From: Petrolisthes cinctipes
Lineage: Eukaryota; Arthropoda; Malacostraca; Decapoda; Porcellanidae
Direction: 5' to 3'
DNA: 64,000 nucleotides
Assembly: GCA_033782935.1 (NCBI GenBank)
Contig: JAWQEG010001549.1
Coordinates: forward strand, 102,001 to 166,000
The notes beneath the pieces were generated by a model. That model made no database searches. It was not told the DNA's origin and saw nothing but the letters and a program-made list of their open reading frames with translations. A program made the position numbers and the translations under genes. Shown one piece after another: positions 53,072 through 63,737 of the stretch; the first letter of the stretch is position 1, and the number at the start of each line of letters is the position of its first letter.

Positions 53072-56000
53072 TCAAGCTGTCTGGCCGAACAGCCCCGAGC
53101 TCTTGAGGAAGGTTATGGCTTGAACCGGGCTTTCCCACAGTGCCCTCAGTGAGTGTATCTTGTGTTGTTGGCGAGTGTCGTTGTGTTCGTTGCAGTCTTC
53201 CATAATGTGTTTAATAGAGTGGGGTGCTGTGTTGCATCCTGGGCAGGTATCTATGATGGCTCTATCTAGTTTCTTTTGATATGTCAGAAGAGCCGGATGG
53301 TGGCCGCTTCTCAACCTGGCCAGGTGGACTCTGTTTTCGCAGGGAAGGGAGGATTCTGATGGGTGGATGTCAGGGGGTCGTGCATGCAGCAGGGTGTTGT
53401 TTTTAAGTTTTTTGATGGATTGGTGGGTGATTTGAGTGTGGATGTGTTTTGGGAGGCTGGTTTGGGGTGGGCAGGGTGTAAGAGATGATAGTATTTGTGT
53501 ATGGTATCGTGTACTGGGGGTTGTTTTGATGTTTCTTGGCATCTCTGGGTGTTTTGCCATGTAGTGTAGTGGGTGGTGTAGATTTCTGGAGGCTGCGGCA
53601 AATGTTTGTGTGCCTCTCATGTCAAGGTGGTCCTTAATCTTGAGGATTTTGGTTTCGTGGTGTAAGTGGTCTGTGGGTGTGGTAGCTGTGCAGCCTGTGA
53701 TTGTTCTTAGGGCTCTGTTTTGTATGGTCTGTAGGGTGTTGAGATGAGTCTCAGTGAGGTTTGAGGCCCAGGCGGGGCTTGCATAATCTATCACTGATCG
53801 GATATATTGTTTGTACACTGTGGTTGTGGTTTCTTTGGTGTGTCCAAATGTTGTGCTGGTAAGTGATCTGAGGGCCTTAAGTCTTTGCATGCATTTGTTT
53901 TTGATGGTTGTGATGTGTTGTTTGAATGTCATGGATGTATTGTATATTATGCCAAGTATTTTGGGTGTGTGTGTGTGTGGTATAGGTGTGTTGTTTATGG
54001 TGAGGTGTGGTGTGTAGCGGTGTTCTGCGTTCCAGTTGGTGAGAAGGGTGACAGTTGACTTGGTGGGTGCTATTTTAATTCTGTTTGTGGTGAACCAGGC
54101 ATTGAGTGTGTTGAGGTAGGGTTGGAGGATGAGGGTGGCTGTGTCTGCGTTTCTGTGTGTACATGTGAGTGTTATGTCATCTGCGTAGGAGGCTACTTGT
54201 ATTTGTGGTGTCTGGGGTGTTGGTAGGTCGTGCATGTATAAGTTGAAAAGGTTGGGTGAGAGTACTGAGCCTTGGGGGACGCCGTTGGTGAAGCTTTTTA
54301 TGTTAGATGATTGACCAGCATGTGTAACATGGGCTATTCTTCCTCCTAAGAAGCTGGTTAGCCATCTTTTTGTATTGTTGTGCATATTTGTGTTGTATAT
54401 TTTGTTTGTGAGGTTGTGGCGGGGGATGGCATCAAATGCTTTACTAATGTCCAGTGTGACTAGGAGTGTTCTGTGTGGGGGTCTATCTGAGTTGATGCCA
54501 TCATAAATTCTTTGTGTGAGGTCTGTAAGAAGGGTGTTTGTTGAGTGTAGTGGTCTGAAACCATGTTGTGTGGATGCAAGGGGAATGTGTGGTGTGATTT
54601 GGGTGATGATGAGGCGTTCAATAACCTTGGAGGGGGTGCAAAGGAGGGTAATGGGGCGGTGTGATGAGGGTAGTGTGGGGTCTTTGTTGGGTTTGGGGAT
54701 AGTGATGATGTTTCCGTGTTTCCAGATGTTGGGTATTGTGTTGTGTGAGTAGCTGTAGTTTGCTATGTTAGTGAGTGCTTGTATGCCTTGTGGTCCGAGG
54801 TGTTTGAGGTGAATGTTACTGATGTTGTCTGGGCCACAGGCAGGTGAGTGTTTGAGGTTGTGGATGATGTGGTTTGTTTGATGGTTTGTGAATGGTGTAT
54901 GGACTGAATCAGTGTGGAAGTATTTCCTGCGTCTGATGACTCGTCGGTCTTCAGGGTGCGGGTGAAGGTGGCTGGTGTGGGAAAAGTGCTGGTTGAGGGT
55001 GTTTGCTTGTTGTTTGTTTGAGGGTATGATGTTTGTTGTTGTGATGGCTGCGTGTGAGTGTGTAGTGTTGTTGGATAGTGTGATGCTGTTTAGTGTTTTG
55101 TAAAGTTTTCTGGTGTTTGTTTTGTGATCCAGTGTGTTGACAAACCTTTGCCAATTTAGTGTTTTCTGTTCTTTGATTTTGTTGTTTATTTGTGTGTTTA
55201 GTGTTTGTATTTGGTGTACTGTGTGATGTGTGAGTGGAGTTGGGGGTGAGTGTTTCAGTGTGTCTCGTTGTCTGATGAGGCCCTGAATTTCTGTTGTAAA
55301 GTTGGGGTTGTATTTTCTTCTGTTGCCTCTAGGGATGTGTTTGTTGTTTGCGGTTTGTATGATTGTGTTGAATTTTTGTATGGTAGTGTTGATGTTTGTG
55401 ATGGGTGTATTGTTCAGTTTTTCAAGGTGATCTTCTGTGTCTGTAGTGAAGATGTCCCAGTTGGCTTTGGTGTAGTTAGTGTATGTGTGTCTGTGGCCAG
55501 CTGGGGTGATTCTTGATTTAGTTGTGATGATGATTGGGAGGTGGTCAGAGCCGAGTGTGTTGACTACCCTCCATGATGTTCTGGGTGCTAGGTTGGGGGA
55601 GCAGAAGGTGATGTCGGGTGATGTTGGTTGGTAGAGGGCTTGATGAGGGATGTGGGTGTGTTGGTGTGTGTTGTTTAGTGTGATGAGGTTGTCTGTTTGG
55701 GAGAGGATTTCAAGTCCTCTGTTAGTGTCTGGGTTGTTGATATACCAGGCCGATGTCTTGGCGTTGAAGTCACCACCTAGGATGAGGTTAGGTTGGCTGG
55801 TGATTTGTTGGAGTTGGGGGGTGAAGTTATGGGGAACTGTTGGGCTGGTTTGAGGGGGGATGTATATGTTGGCTATTGTGGTGCTTGTTGTTTTGCCGGT
55901 GCGTATTTTGATGGCCTGAATTTCTGTGATGGTGTCGTGATGGGGGAGAAGGGATTTGAGATGTGCACTGGTTTCTGTATAGTTGATAGATTTGTGGATT

Positions 56001-56280
56001 AAGGTGATGAGTCCGCCGCCATTGCCGTTGGTTCGATCTTGTCTGATGGTGGTGTAGTTGGGGAATGTAAGTGTTTTGTGTGTGTTATGTAATCTGGTTT
56101 CTTGTACGATGGCAATGTGTATGTTGTGTTGTATGATGAAGTGTGTGAGTTCTTGTTTTTTGGTGTTAATGCCATCGATATTTATTTGTAGTTTGTTTAT
56201 GTTGTGGGTGCGGTGTGTGTTGTGTGCTGCTGCGTTAGGGTGAGGAGGGGGGGGTCTTTGTCGGGGTTGGGGATCTGGGT
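53072..56280 (-). CDS. I-type LINE E1 ORF: endonuclease, reverse transcriptase, zinc-knuckle
   Basis: From about 56280 to the stop at 53072 the minus strand reads in one frame through: endonuclease (NINKLQINIDGINTKKQEL, ETRLHNTH, NGGGLITLIH, GGDFNAKTSAW, GSDHLPIII), linker (HIPRGNRRKYNPNF), RT (CGPDNISNIHLKH, RPITLLCTPSKVIE, QHGFRPLHST, LDISKAFDAIPRH, NGVPQGSVLSPNLFNLYMHD, ASYADDITLTCT), a thumb, and a C-terminal CPGC...HSIKHIMEDC knuckle. The first in-frame Met lies at 54385, so initiation must come from upstream. The part between codon blocks was read by eye and small breaks could be missed. The upstream coding part (56540-56280) is in other frames. Confidence 0.75.
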
Positions 56281-56792
56281 GGTGGTGGCGGCTGTGTGGG
56301 TGATGGTGTTGGGAGTAAGGGTGGTCGGGGTAGGAGTGGTGGTGTGGGTAGTGGAAGACGAGTCTATGTGTTTGTGAAGTGTTGTTTGGAGGCGGGTGTT
56401 GTATTTGTGGGGTGGGTCCAGTTTTTGCAAGGGCTGCGATGAACTGAGCCCGTTGTCTGTTTGTTGGATTTTGAGCATGTTGGACATGTGTGTTTGTTGG
56501 TGGGTCCTGGGTTGCTCTCGGTGTCTCCGGCTAGAAGGAGGAGCCGAGAAATGACAGCCGGAGGATCATTTCTCGGTGGTGGAAAAATGTGTGATTGTGT
56601 GTGTTGTGTGAGGGGTGTGGTAATTGCCCGGGTGACCGATGCCTTTCCCAGGAGTTCGCGCCTCCCTGATGGGGGCGGGGGGATTTTGTGGTGGTTTGGC
56701 CCCCATAGCTTCTTGCTACTCCAGGACCGTGTGTGGGTGTTGTGCCATGTAGTGTAGTGGATGGTGTGTGTTTGTGGAGGCCGCAGCAGCAT
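56281..56792 (-). pseudogene. I-type LINE E1 N-terminal region with 2A-like peptide and PHD-like finger
   Basis: In the minus-strand frame starting at 56792, a leader is followed by LLLLAGDTESNPGP (56543-56502) and then TCPTC, KSNKQTTGSVH, SPCKNWTH. The last part has the spacing of a PHD-like zinc finger with one Cys replaced by Arg. The frame stops at 56364, and the coding path to the endonuclease at 56280 changes frame at least once (56487-56197 is open in a second frame). 2A-like peptides cause ribosomes to skip a bond before the final Pro and are known at the N-terminus of some non-LTR retrotransposons. Confidence 0.75.
56502..56543 (-). other. 2A-like ribosome-skipping peptide codons
   Basis: The 14 codons read LLLLAGDTESNPGP. 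This fits the family consensus of a Leu-rich helix, then G-D-x-E-x-N-P-G-P, with Thr in the variable position. All core residues (D, E, N, P, G, P) are present. Confidence 0.85.
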
Positions 56793-56976
56793 GTGTGTGT
56801 GTGTGTGTTTGTGTGCCTCTCATGTCAAGATGGTCTTTGATTTTGAGGACTTTGGTTTCATGGTGTAAGTGGTCTGTAGGTGTGGTAGCTGTGCTGCCTG
56901 TGATTATCTTTGGGGCTTTATTCTGTATGGTCAGTAAGGTGTTGTGACGAGTCTCGTCTTTCCGTGGCATTTCCAT
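56741..56976 (-). pseudogene. Fragment of a third I-type LINE copy (thumb region)
   Basis: The minus strand reads LLTIQNKAPKIITGSTATTP, TDHLHHETKVLKIKDHLDMR and HHPLHYMAQHP, matching the thumb part of E1 (about 53760-53560). It joins E1's 5' region without a tail. Its outer start, MEMPRKDET, does not match E1 and could be the N-terminus of the pogo-like transposase interrupted by the LINE cluster. Confidence 0.6.
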
Positions 56977-57046
56977 TTTAGTCCGAGCGATGGTTAAATA
57001 GAACCTGGCACTGAATCATATATAATATTTTATGACTGATCTTGTA

Positions 57047-57376
57047 TAGTCGTGGTCAATAATAATCATCCACATATGGGTATCTCAAACAATTTACTGT
57101 CTAATGTTTTCACTTTCACAAATAATGTTATTGTTTTAAGTAGTGTGTAGCTGCTTGTAGTAAATTAAAAGATGGTATACTCTGTCCAGCCTAAGGTGGC
57201 GGAGAAGCCCTGCCTCTCTGGGACATTCCTGGATGTATCTGATTGGCAGATGATGGAAAGGGGATGTTTCGAGTACTTTTGGTCACACCATGGGTCACAC
57301 ACATACACACACATACACATACGTCGCATAGCGGTGAGTTAATCTCAGTGACCTGACCTTCCTTCTTCTTCCCTCC

Positions 57377-57422
<46 letters not shown>

Positions 57423-58990
57423 TTCACGATTCATCCACAACCTTTCCTTTTCTAAATTCTATAATCTAATGATATTTTATCCCACATAAAAGTATAATCT
57501 AATGATATTTTATCCCACATATCATATACATGATATATTTAGATTAATGGCATTACGGTATATAATATTTTTTTTTAATTCCATTTATTTATTCTTTCAT
57601 TAACAGTAGCATGCATCATAAGTTATTTCACTTTTTTTATTCCTCATTTGTTACCTTCATCTAAGTTTCTCTCTCTTACTGCCTGAGGCCATATTCTAAT
57701 CTCAGGTCCCTATAGGCGCCTGTCAACTTGCTGTGTCGGTTTGTCAATACACACACACACACACACACACACCACTCCTTGCCCAGTCCTGCTGCTTTGT
57801 TTGGCCATGGTTTTGAAATATATTAACCTTTTTGTGTAAGTAGTTGTTCGTCTCTGCTCTGAGGTCCACCTAGTAAGGCTAGGCGGGAGAGGGCCTTGCT
57901 GTGACTGTAACAAGACGTAGGTTGCACAAGGAAATCCAGGGAGTACGAGTAACACATATATTAGGAGTAGGACAGTGCTACAACACGAGTACAAGAATAT
58001 ACAGAGAAAGGCGTCACTGTAGATTAAGTGACCGCCTAGGGCTAAGCTCTGTGTACCAACACTCTCGGTGATGTATTCTTCCGCCGGAAGGCCGGAAGTA
58101 AGTAATAGTTGCCAGCACTCGCTACACAGTATGAATGTAGAGTTGGTGGATGTATATCTGTGTGTCTGGCATGTTTACTGTGTCGTGTGATATGTATACG
58201 TGTAGGTGCATGTCTTGTTTATACATCCTGTATTATATATCCACAGTAGTGAATGTGTGTGTGCGTTTTTTTCTATATTTTCGTTGCATAAAAACACACT
58301 CCCATGTGCTTCCGAAAGATAAGTGAAATTAAATGTATAAAAAATTGTACTAAATGGATGAAGAAGCCTTGAAGTATGCTTTCGAACACGGGAAGTCACA
58401 AGGGTTACCCAGAGGTCCTCCAGTTGACCTGTTTTCCTCTCACTGTCGCTCACTTTTTACTACACACTCTATGTTCAAATCAAGATATTACGAGCTCCAA
58501 GTAAATTGTCAGTGTGAATTTGGCTGTAAGGCTCACACATATCATTTACAATAATGAGTGAGTAATAACAGGCATGAATAATGCTTAATTAGCAGAAATA
58601 TTCATGAAAAAAGGAAGCACTTCTATTTTTCTCTGTGTGCTGAACACCTCTAGCCAATCAGGGAAGCGAAAAAGTACTTGACTTGCCTACCGCACCTGTA
58701 GGGCAGGGCTTCTCCGCCACCTTAGGCTGGACAGAGTATAGTTAACGTGTGTGTGTGTGTGTGTGTGTTATTGTTTTAAGTAGTGTGTAGCTGCTTGTAT
58801 TAAATTAAAAGATGGTAGTTAACGTGTGTGTGTGTGTTATTGTTTTAAGTAGTGTGTAGCTGCTTGTAGTAAATTAAAATATGGTAATTAATATATTTAT
58901 TGGAAAGTTTATCATCTAAGGAACAGAGGGAAGCTGTCAAACTCTTATGTGAGTTACCCCTATATGGATGATTATATTTGACCACGACTG
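57047..58990. mobile_element. TA-flanked TIR element (family F) containing another TIR element
   Basis: TAGTCGTGGTCAATAATAATC at the left faces the inverse of the right end (ATATTTGACCACGACTG), both next to TA (57045-57046, 58991-58992). Without the inner insertion (57178-58738) it is about 380 bases. It includes a duplicated GTTAACGTGTGTG and TTATTGTTTTAAGTAGTG block. There is no coding capacity. CAGTCGTGGTCAA-type ends with TA targets fit the Tc1/mariner/pogo group. Confidence 0.8.
57178..58738. mobile_element. 1,561-bp TIR element (family G)
   Basis: Ends of about 36 bases start TACTCTGTCCAGCCTAAGG and match inversely; TA flanks both sides (57176-57177, 58739-58740). The uninterrupted target, GATGGTAGTTAACG, is visible at about 58811-58824. 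The interior has (TC)n at 57379-57419 and a (CA)n tract near 57750. Its short frames (for example 58354-58554, +) have no recognisable domain, so it is probably non-autonomous. Confidence 0.85.
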
Positions 58991-59217
58991 TATATTTCTG
59001 AGGTCCTGAGTCGAAATCCGATGAGGCCAGACGGTCGGACAATGTTGAGCATTATTCAGTATCCAAGATGGCTGACTACCACAGTGAGAAATAAAACAAT
59101 TTTCAAAACATTAATAATAATAATAATAATATTTTGTAACATCCTACCAGATCATTCTTATTTTACAACTTTTACCTAGGTATGGTCACATTAGACAAGA
59201 TTATGTATACATATTCA

Positions 59218-59263
59218 CTAACACACACGTACACACACACACACGTACACGTACACACACACA

Positions 59264-59298
<35 letters not shown>

Positions 59299-59417
59299 AC
59301 ACACGTACACACACACGTACACACACACACACACACACACACGTACACGTACACACACACACATGTACACACACACACACACGTACACACACACACACGT
59401 ACATACACACACACACA

Positions 59418-59448
<31 letters not shown>

Positions 59449-59550
59449 GTACACACACACACACGTACACACACACACACACACACGCACGTACACACAC
59501 ACACACACGTACACACACACACACACACACGTACACACACACACACGTAC
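59218..59550. repeat. Compound (AC)n/GTAC microsatellite, left arm
   Basis: AC runs of variable length are punctuated every 8-20 bases by a GTAC. The same composite pattern resumes at 63738 on the other side of a LINE. Confidence 0.95.
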
Positions 59551-59676
59551 CTGTGGATTCCTGTGGAATAGTTTAGGAACTCAGTCCTTGGTCACGCTGG
59601 GGCGCCACCACCACACTGTAGCCGGGGCTCTCCTTGTTGAACTATAACGAGCGGCCACAGTGCCATACTAACGTTT

Positions 59677-62600
59677 TCACCACCATCTCCCAGCCGCCCT
59701 CATGTATTCCAGTTGGGCCAGAATACTGTTGCCAGCGGCGGGCTGGTGGTAATGCGGTAACACTGGTTGGTCTGGTACAGTCTTCAGCAGATTGTCCAAC
59801 CTCTTCTTGAAAACGTCCAGAGTACACTTCATCTCCCTCAGTTCTTTGGGCAGACAGTTGAATAACCTCGGTCCGTGAATTGCAAACGAGTTTTCCCTCA
59901 AAGTTCCAACTCTTGTCGGTGCTCTGTTATTCAAGGGTGGAATACGACATATTCTTCCTCTCCTGCCGCTGGTTATTACTCGAATCTCATCAGATGTACC
60001 AATATTTGGAACAAGTCCGTGCATAATTTTCCACACATATAGTATCTGATACCTTTCCCTACGTCTTTCGAGTGAATACAGCTCCAGATGTTTCAGCCTG
60101 TCCCAATAATTCAGCTGCTGCATTCCATGTAGTCTAGCAGTGTATGTTTTCTGCACTGACTCCAACATTCTGATGTATCCTACAGTTCTCGGACTCCAGA
60201 GCTGACAGCAATACTCCATCAGTGGCAGTACCATTGCTTTAAACAAAATTAACATTGGATAAGCATCTCTTGTAGAAAAAGAGCGAAATATCCAGCCCAT
60301 TTGCTGTTTGCTCTTTTTAACCATCGCTCTTATTTGGTCTCCAAAGTCTGCGGTGTCACTCATGATCACGCCCAGGTCTCGTAACTGGTGTTTCTGTTGG
60401 ATGTAACTTCCATCCGACGTAGTGTACTGGTAATCTCGTATTTCTTCCTGTTCTGTTCCTGAGGCATATCGCATCAACTCAAATTTAGTTGCATTGAATA
60501 CCATATTGTTTTGTGATGCCCATCTATACACCTCCATCAAGTCTCTTTGCATCAATCTGCAATCGCTTTCATCTGATATTATTTTCAGTAGTCGAGTGTC
60601 ATCTGCAAATGAGGTTGCTCGTGCATGTACCATCTTTGAGTCCATTTCAGCAATGAATATAATAAACAATATTGGACCCAATACTGAGCCTTGAGGCACC
60701 CCACTTATTACTGCAGACTCTTCAGATCTTACTCCGTCCACGACTACCGACTGCCGTCTGTTTATTAGAAACGATTCAAGCCACGTGTATAGACATCCTC
60801 CAATTCCTAGTTTCTTCAGCTTACAAAGTAGCATTCCATGATCTACCTTGTCAAATGCTTTAGAAAAGTCAAGGTATACAACATCTACTCCTGATCCATT
60901 CTCTAAAGCTTTGATGATCTCCTGGTAGTGTTGCATCAGTTGTGACACACAAGAACGGCCGGGCCGAAAACCATGCTGACCGTCATTGAAAAGTGAGTGC
61001 TTGTCCATATATGCCATTAATTTTTTGACAAGAATTTTTTCAAAGATTTTAATGACGTGAGAAGTCAACGTAATCGGTCTATAATTCTGAGCAAGACATC
61101 TGTCTCCCCCCTTGTATATCGGTGTGATATATCCTAACTTCAATGCCGGGGGCACCAATCCATCAGTCAAAGATGTTCTCCATAATATATAAAGAGGAAC
61201 GCTCAGAGTTTTGGCGCATTTCTTCAAAAGAATAGCCGGTATGCCATCAGGACCTGCTGCCGCACCACATGCTAACTCAGCAACTGCCTCAGCAATATTC
61301 TTTTCAGTGAAATTAACATCTGTCATGTCATGGTGGACTTCATCGAGTTCCGTATCACACAGTACGTCATACGATATTGGTTTACTAAACACCGAGTCAT
61401 ATTGCGACCGCAGAGCTGCACATATCCGCTCAGTATCATCAACCAGCTCCCCATCCAGTTTTAGAGGTCCAATAGGGGACCTTATTTTGGCTTTTTCTTT
61501 TACGTACTTGTAAAAGAACTTGGGATTTCTTTTTACGGCTTCGACCGCTTTCATCTCAGCATACTTTCTCCCATTTTCATGAGATAAGATCAATTGCTTT
61601 TCAATTGACTGCATTTTGTTTGCCAGCTTTCGTTTCCAATTTATATCAATGCTAAGCTTCATTTGTTTCACTAACTTTGTTCTTTTTCTCATTAGTATTT
61701 TTCTGTCTTTCGGGATAATATTCTTCCTCTTTTTGTCCGTCCTCACCGGGACATTCTTCTCACAAACACGTATTAATTTCTCATACAACAACTCGTATAT
61801 GCTTACTGGTGACAAGTTATCCATTAGTTGGTGCCAGTCAATTTCCTTCAAGGCCGTATTTATGTCCTCCCACATCACATTCTCGTGGTGAAAATTCAGC
61901 CTGCAAAACGGGCTGTTGTTGTGCACATGTCTGTGATCCAGTGCAGGAGCTCCTAACGATGTTTCCACCATTACTATTCTGTGGTCCGACATTATGGTAT
62001 CTTCTAATCGAACGTTATAAATAAGCTCATCGTTGTTCGTAAAGAATAAGTCCAATATGGTGTCTCCTCTGGTGGGTTCGGTGATATTCTCAATTAGCAA
62101 GAACTCTTCAGCGAAATCCAACAGTAGTTTAGCTTGTTGTCGAGCTTCAGCAGAACCGCCATACACTATTAACGACTCCCAATCTATAATTGGTAAATTG
62201 AAATCCCCATTTATAACCACTGTAGGAACAGGACTCCCCAGTGCATACAGCTCACTTCTTATGAGGTCTACTACAGTTTTAAATTCTCCAACTGCACATA
62301 CAGGTGGTCTATATACAGTCACAATAACCAAATGCAAATGTTTAACATGCAGCATTACATATTCCACAACACCGTTTGACCCAGAAGCTAACATTTGGGT
62401 ACACACAGCTATATCTTTCTTTACATATACAATAACACCCCCTTTCTTTCTTCCCTCGCTTCGATCTGCACGAAAAGCTTGGTACTCCACCATTTTAACT
62501 TCAGCTTCCAATATACCACTATTAAGATGAGATTCAGTTAAAGCAATTACTATAGCATTATTTTCTATCGCAATTTCTTCCAACATATTAACCTTGTGTT

Positions 62601-62793
62601 TCATTCGACGTGGGAAAAGCCCTTCAATATTGGCACAAATGAAACACTCATTGTTTATGCGTTGATGTCTGGACGGTCTCTCACGCATCCACACTGCTTC
62701 ACTTTTGGCGCCGTGCAAACATTCACGGTGTCTTTGTTCAACAGCTTCTGTATTTGCTGCTGCATCTGTTGCATCTGTGCTTGCATTTGGCAC
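59677..62793 (-). CDS. CR1-like LINE ORF2: endonuclease and reverse transcriptase, intact
   Basis: 1,038 codons without interruption. Domains: endonuclease at about residues 45-280 (ICANIEGLFPRRMKHKVNML, TESHLNSGI, GGVIVYVKKDIA, VTVYRPP, INGDFNLPIIDWE, MSDHRIVMVE), a Lys-rich linker (NPKFFYKYVKEKAKIRSPIG), RT at about 480-760 (AAAGPDGIPAILLKKC, YRPITLTSHVIKI, GQHGFRPGRSCVSQL, LDFSKAFDKVDHGML, ISGVPQGSVLGPILFIIFI, TSFADDTRL), and a thumb (YCCQLWSPRTVGYIRMLESV, NCLPKELREM). FADD and the endonuclease His/Asp residues are present, so the protein looks functional. The Met chosen is the first in frame and lies inside ORF1's end; translation may start lower down. Confidence 0.93.
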   Translation of the reverse strand: MPNASTDATDAAANTEAVEQRHRECLHGAKSEAVWMRERPSRHQRINNECFICANIEGLFPRRMKHKVNMLEEIAIENNAIVIALTESHLNSGILEAEVKMVEYQAFRADRSEGRKKGGVIVYVKKDIAVCTQMLASGSNGVVEYVMLHVKHLHLVIVTVYRPPVCAVGEFKTVVDLIRSELYALGSPVPTVVINGDFNLPIIDWESLIVYGGSAEARQQAKLLLDFAEEFLLIENITEPTRGDTILDLFFTNNDELIYNVRLEDTIMSDHRIVMVETSLGAPALDHRHVHNNSPFCRLNFHHENVMWEDINTALKEIDWHQLMDNLSPVSIYELLYEKLIRVCEKNVPVRTDKKRKNIIPKDRKILMRKRTKLVKQMKLSIDINWKRKLANKMQSIEKQLILSHENGRKYAEMKAVEAVKRNPKFFYKYVKEKAKIRSPIGPLKLDGELVDDTERICAALRSQYDSVFSKPISYDVLCDTELDEVHHDMTDVNFTEKNIAEAVAELACGAAAGPDGIPAILLKKCAKTLSVPLYILWRTSLTDGLVPPALKLGYITPIYKGGDRCLAQNYRPITLTSHVIKIFEKILVKKLMAYMDKHSLFNDGQHGFRPGRSCVSQLMQHYQEIIKALENGSGVDVVYLDFSKAFDKVDHGMLLCKLKKLGIGGCLYTWLESFLINRRQSVVVDGVRSEESAVISGVPQGSVLGPILFIIFIAEMDSKMVHARATSFADDTRLLKIISDESDCRLMQRDLMEVYRWASQNNMVFNATKFELMRYASGTEQEEIRDYQYTTSDGSYIQQKHQLRDLGVIMSDTADFGDQIRAMVKKSKQQMGWIFRSFSTRDAYPMLILFKAMVLPLMEYCCQLWSPRTVGYIRMLESVQKTYTARLHGMQQLNYWDRLKHLELYSLERRRERYQILYVWKIMHGLVPNIGTSDEIRVITSGRRGRICRIPPLNNRAPTRVGTLRENSFAIHGPRLFNCLPKELREMKCTLDVFKKRLDNLLKTVPDQPVLPHYHQPAAGNSILAQLEYMRAAGRWW

Positions 62794-63737
62794 TGGAAGT
62801 CTAAAAAAGTCCTCCTATCTTCTTCCAATACTCTTTCCGTGGTGCCTCTGAACTCGCCGTTTGGGGTAAACTCTCTACCTCTAGGACACCCGCCGTGCTG
62901 CGACTCGAAGCTCCTTGACACCTGCCGTGCTGCATAGTTCATGCCACTCCTCTGAGACGATGGATTAAACCCATCTGGCATTTGCTTACCGTGTCGCTCT
63001 GACTCGGTCTTCCCAGCAGCAGCTGTTTCACTGTTTTGATGGTTGAAAACACTGGGCGTTGTAGTTTCCGTTGCCAAAAGCGTTGTTCCTCGGATATGGT
63101 AAAACCTGCAGTTTTTCCGTCCACAATACCCACTTTTTTCAGCCTCCCAACACAAAGGTGGATGGTAGAAACTGCACTGATTTCGTTTACTGCAACCCCT
63201 CGTTGAGTTGAGTCCGTAGTTTATGAACCTATAGCACATCTTAGGATGCGAAAAAGCACATCCATCACCATCTCTTCCGTGCTTACATAATTTTCGTAGA
63301 TAGAATCTACACACCGCCGTTTTTCTGGCGGTTACATCGATATCACCTGACTTCCTATTTTCTCCAGTCATGTTTACGATGTTCACTTCTGTTTCCATAG
63401 CTCCATCACTGTCGTCTACTCGTCCAATAGCTCCGGCTAAAGCCGTCTCATCATCGGCACTAATCGAAACATTTGGTACGCCCATCGTATTACTTGAAGC
63501 TGCAACAGCTGGGCCACTCGACGGTACAGCGGTCTCATTATTAGATGTTTTAGCTACAAGGATTTCATCGCGTAGTTCTGCATATTGGTCCCCTGCTTTA
63601 GACACAACACACGATTTACACATATACTTAAACCTCGTAAGCTCGAGACACAATATGTGATACATTGGAAGCTCAGAGCAAGTTAAGTGACTGCCTTTAC
63701 CACACTCGGAACACTTTAATGACGGTTTCCCAGAGGT
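62655..63737 (-). CDS. CR1-like LINE ORF1: PHD-like finger, three CCCH fingers, coiled coil
   Basis: The frame is open from the microsatellite to a stop at 62655, overlapping ORF2 by 139 bases in the -1 phase. Order: partial PHD-like finger ([12 protein letters not shown] ... YMCKSC), an acidic linker, three CCCH-type fingers ([12 protein letters not shown]...[13 protein letters not shown]...[24 protein letters not shown]), a Ser/Gln-rich part with [13 protein letters not shown], and a Met/Gln coiled coil ([20 protein letters not shown]). ORF1 proteins bind the LINE RNA; CCCH fingers suggest RNA contact. No ATG precedes the finger, and all three minus frames stay open into the microsatellite. 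Confidence 0.85.
   Translation of the reverse strand, partial: TSGKPSLKCSECGKGSHLTCSELPMYHILCLELTRFKYMCKSCVVSKAGDQYAELRDEILVAKTSNNETAVPSSGPAVAASSNTMGVPNVSISADDETALAGAIGRVDDSDGAMETEVNIVNMTGENRKSGDIDVTARKTAVCRFYLRKLCKHGRDGDGCAFSHPKMCYRFINYGLNSTRGCSKRNQCSFYHPPLCWEAEKSGYCGRKNCRFYHIRGTTLLATETTTPSVFNHQNSETAAAGKTESERHGKQMPDGFNPSSQRSGMNYAARQVSRSFESQHGGCPRGREFTPNGEFRGTTERVLEEDRRTFLDFQCQMQAQMQQMQQQIQKLLNKDTVNVCTAPKVKQCGCVRDRPDINA

Larger units (their letters stand above)
53041..56740 (-). mobile_element. I-type LINE copy E1, near full length, (CAA)n tail
   Basis: The 3' end is (CAA)8 at 53041-53064, preceded by a region shared with E2 and with 36195-36324. The 5' end is near 56740, where a C-terminal fragment of another copy adjoins. 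The protein is rich in Thr, His and Asn with almost no Met. E1 directly abuts E2 head to tail. Confidence 0.85.
59551..63737 (-). mobile_element. CR1-like LINE inside a compound microsatellite
   Basis: The minus-strand LINE has ORF1 and ORF2 in overlapping frames and an untranslated 3' end of about 126 bases that stops directly at the microsatellite. The 5' edge also lies directly against the same microsatellite type. There is no A tail. The upstream end lacks an ATG and cuts into a zinc finger, so the copy is 5'-truncated or ORF1 starts beyond the window. Confidence 0.9.

Noticed and set aside
59172..59571. Long Cys/Val and Thr/His frames across the microsatellite
   Set aside because: Artefacts of the (AC)n/GTAC repeat, open in most frames.
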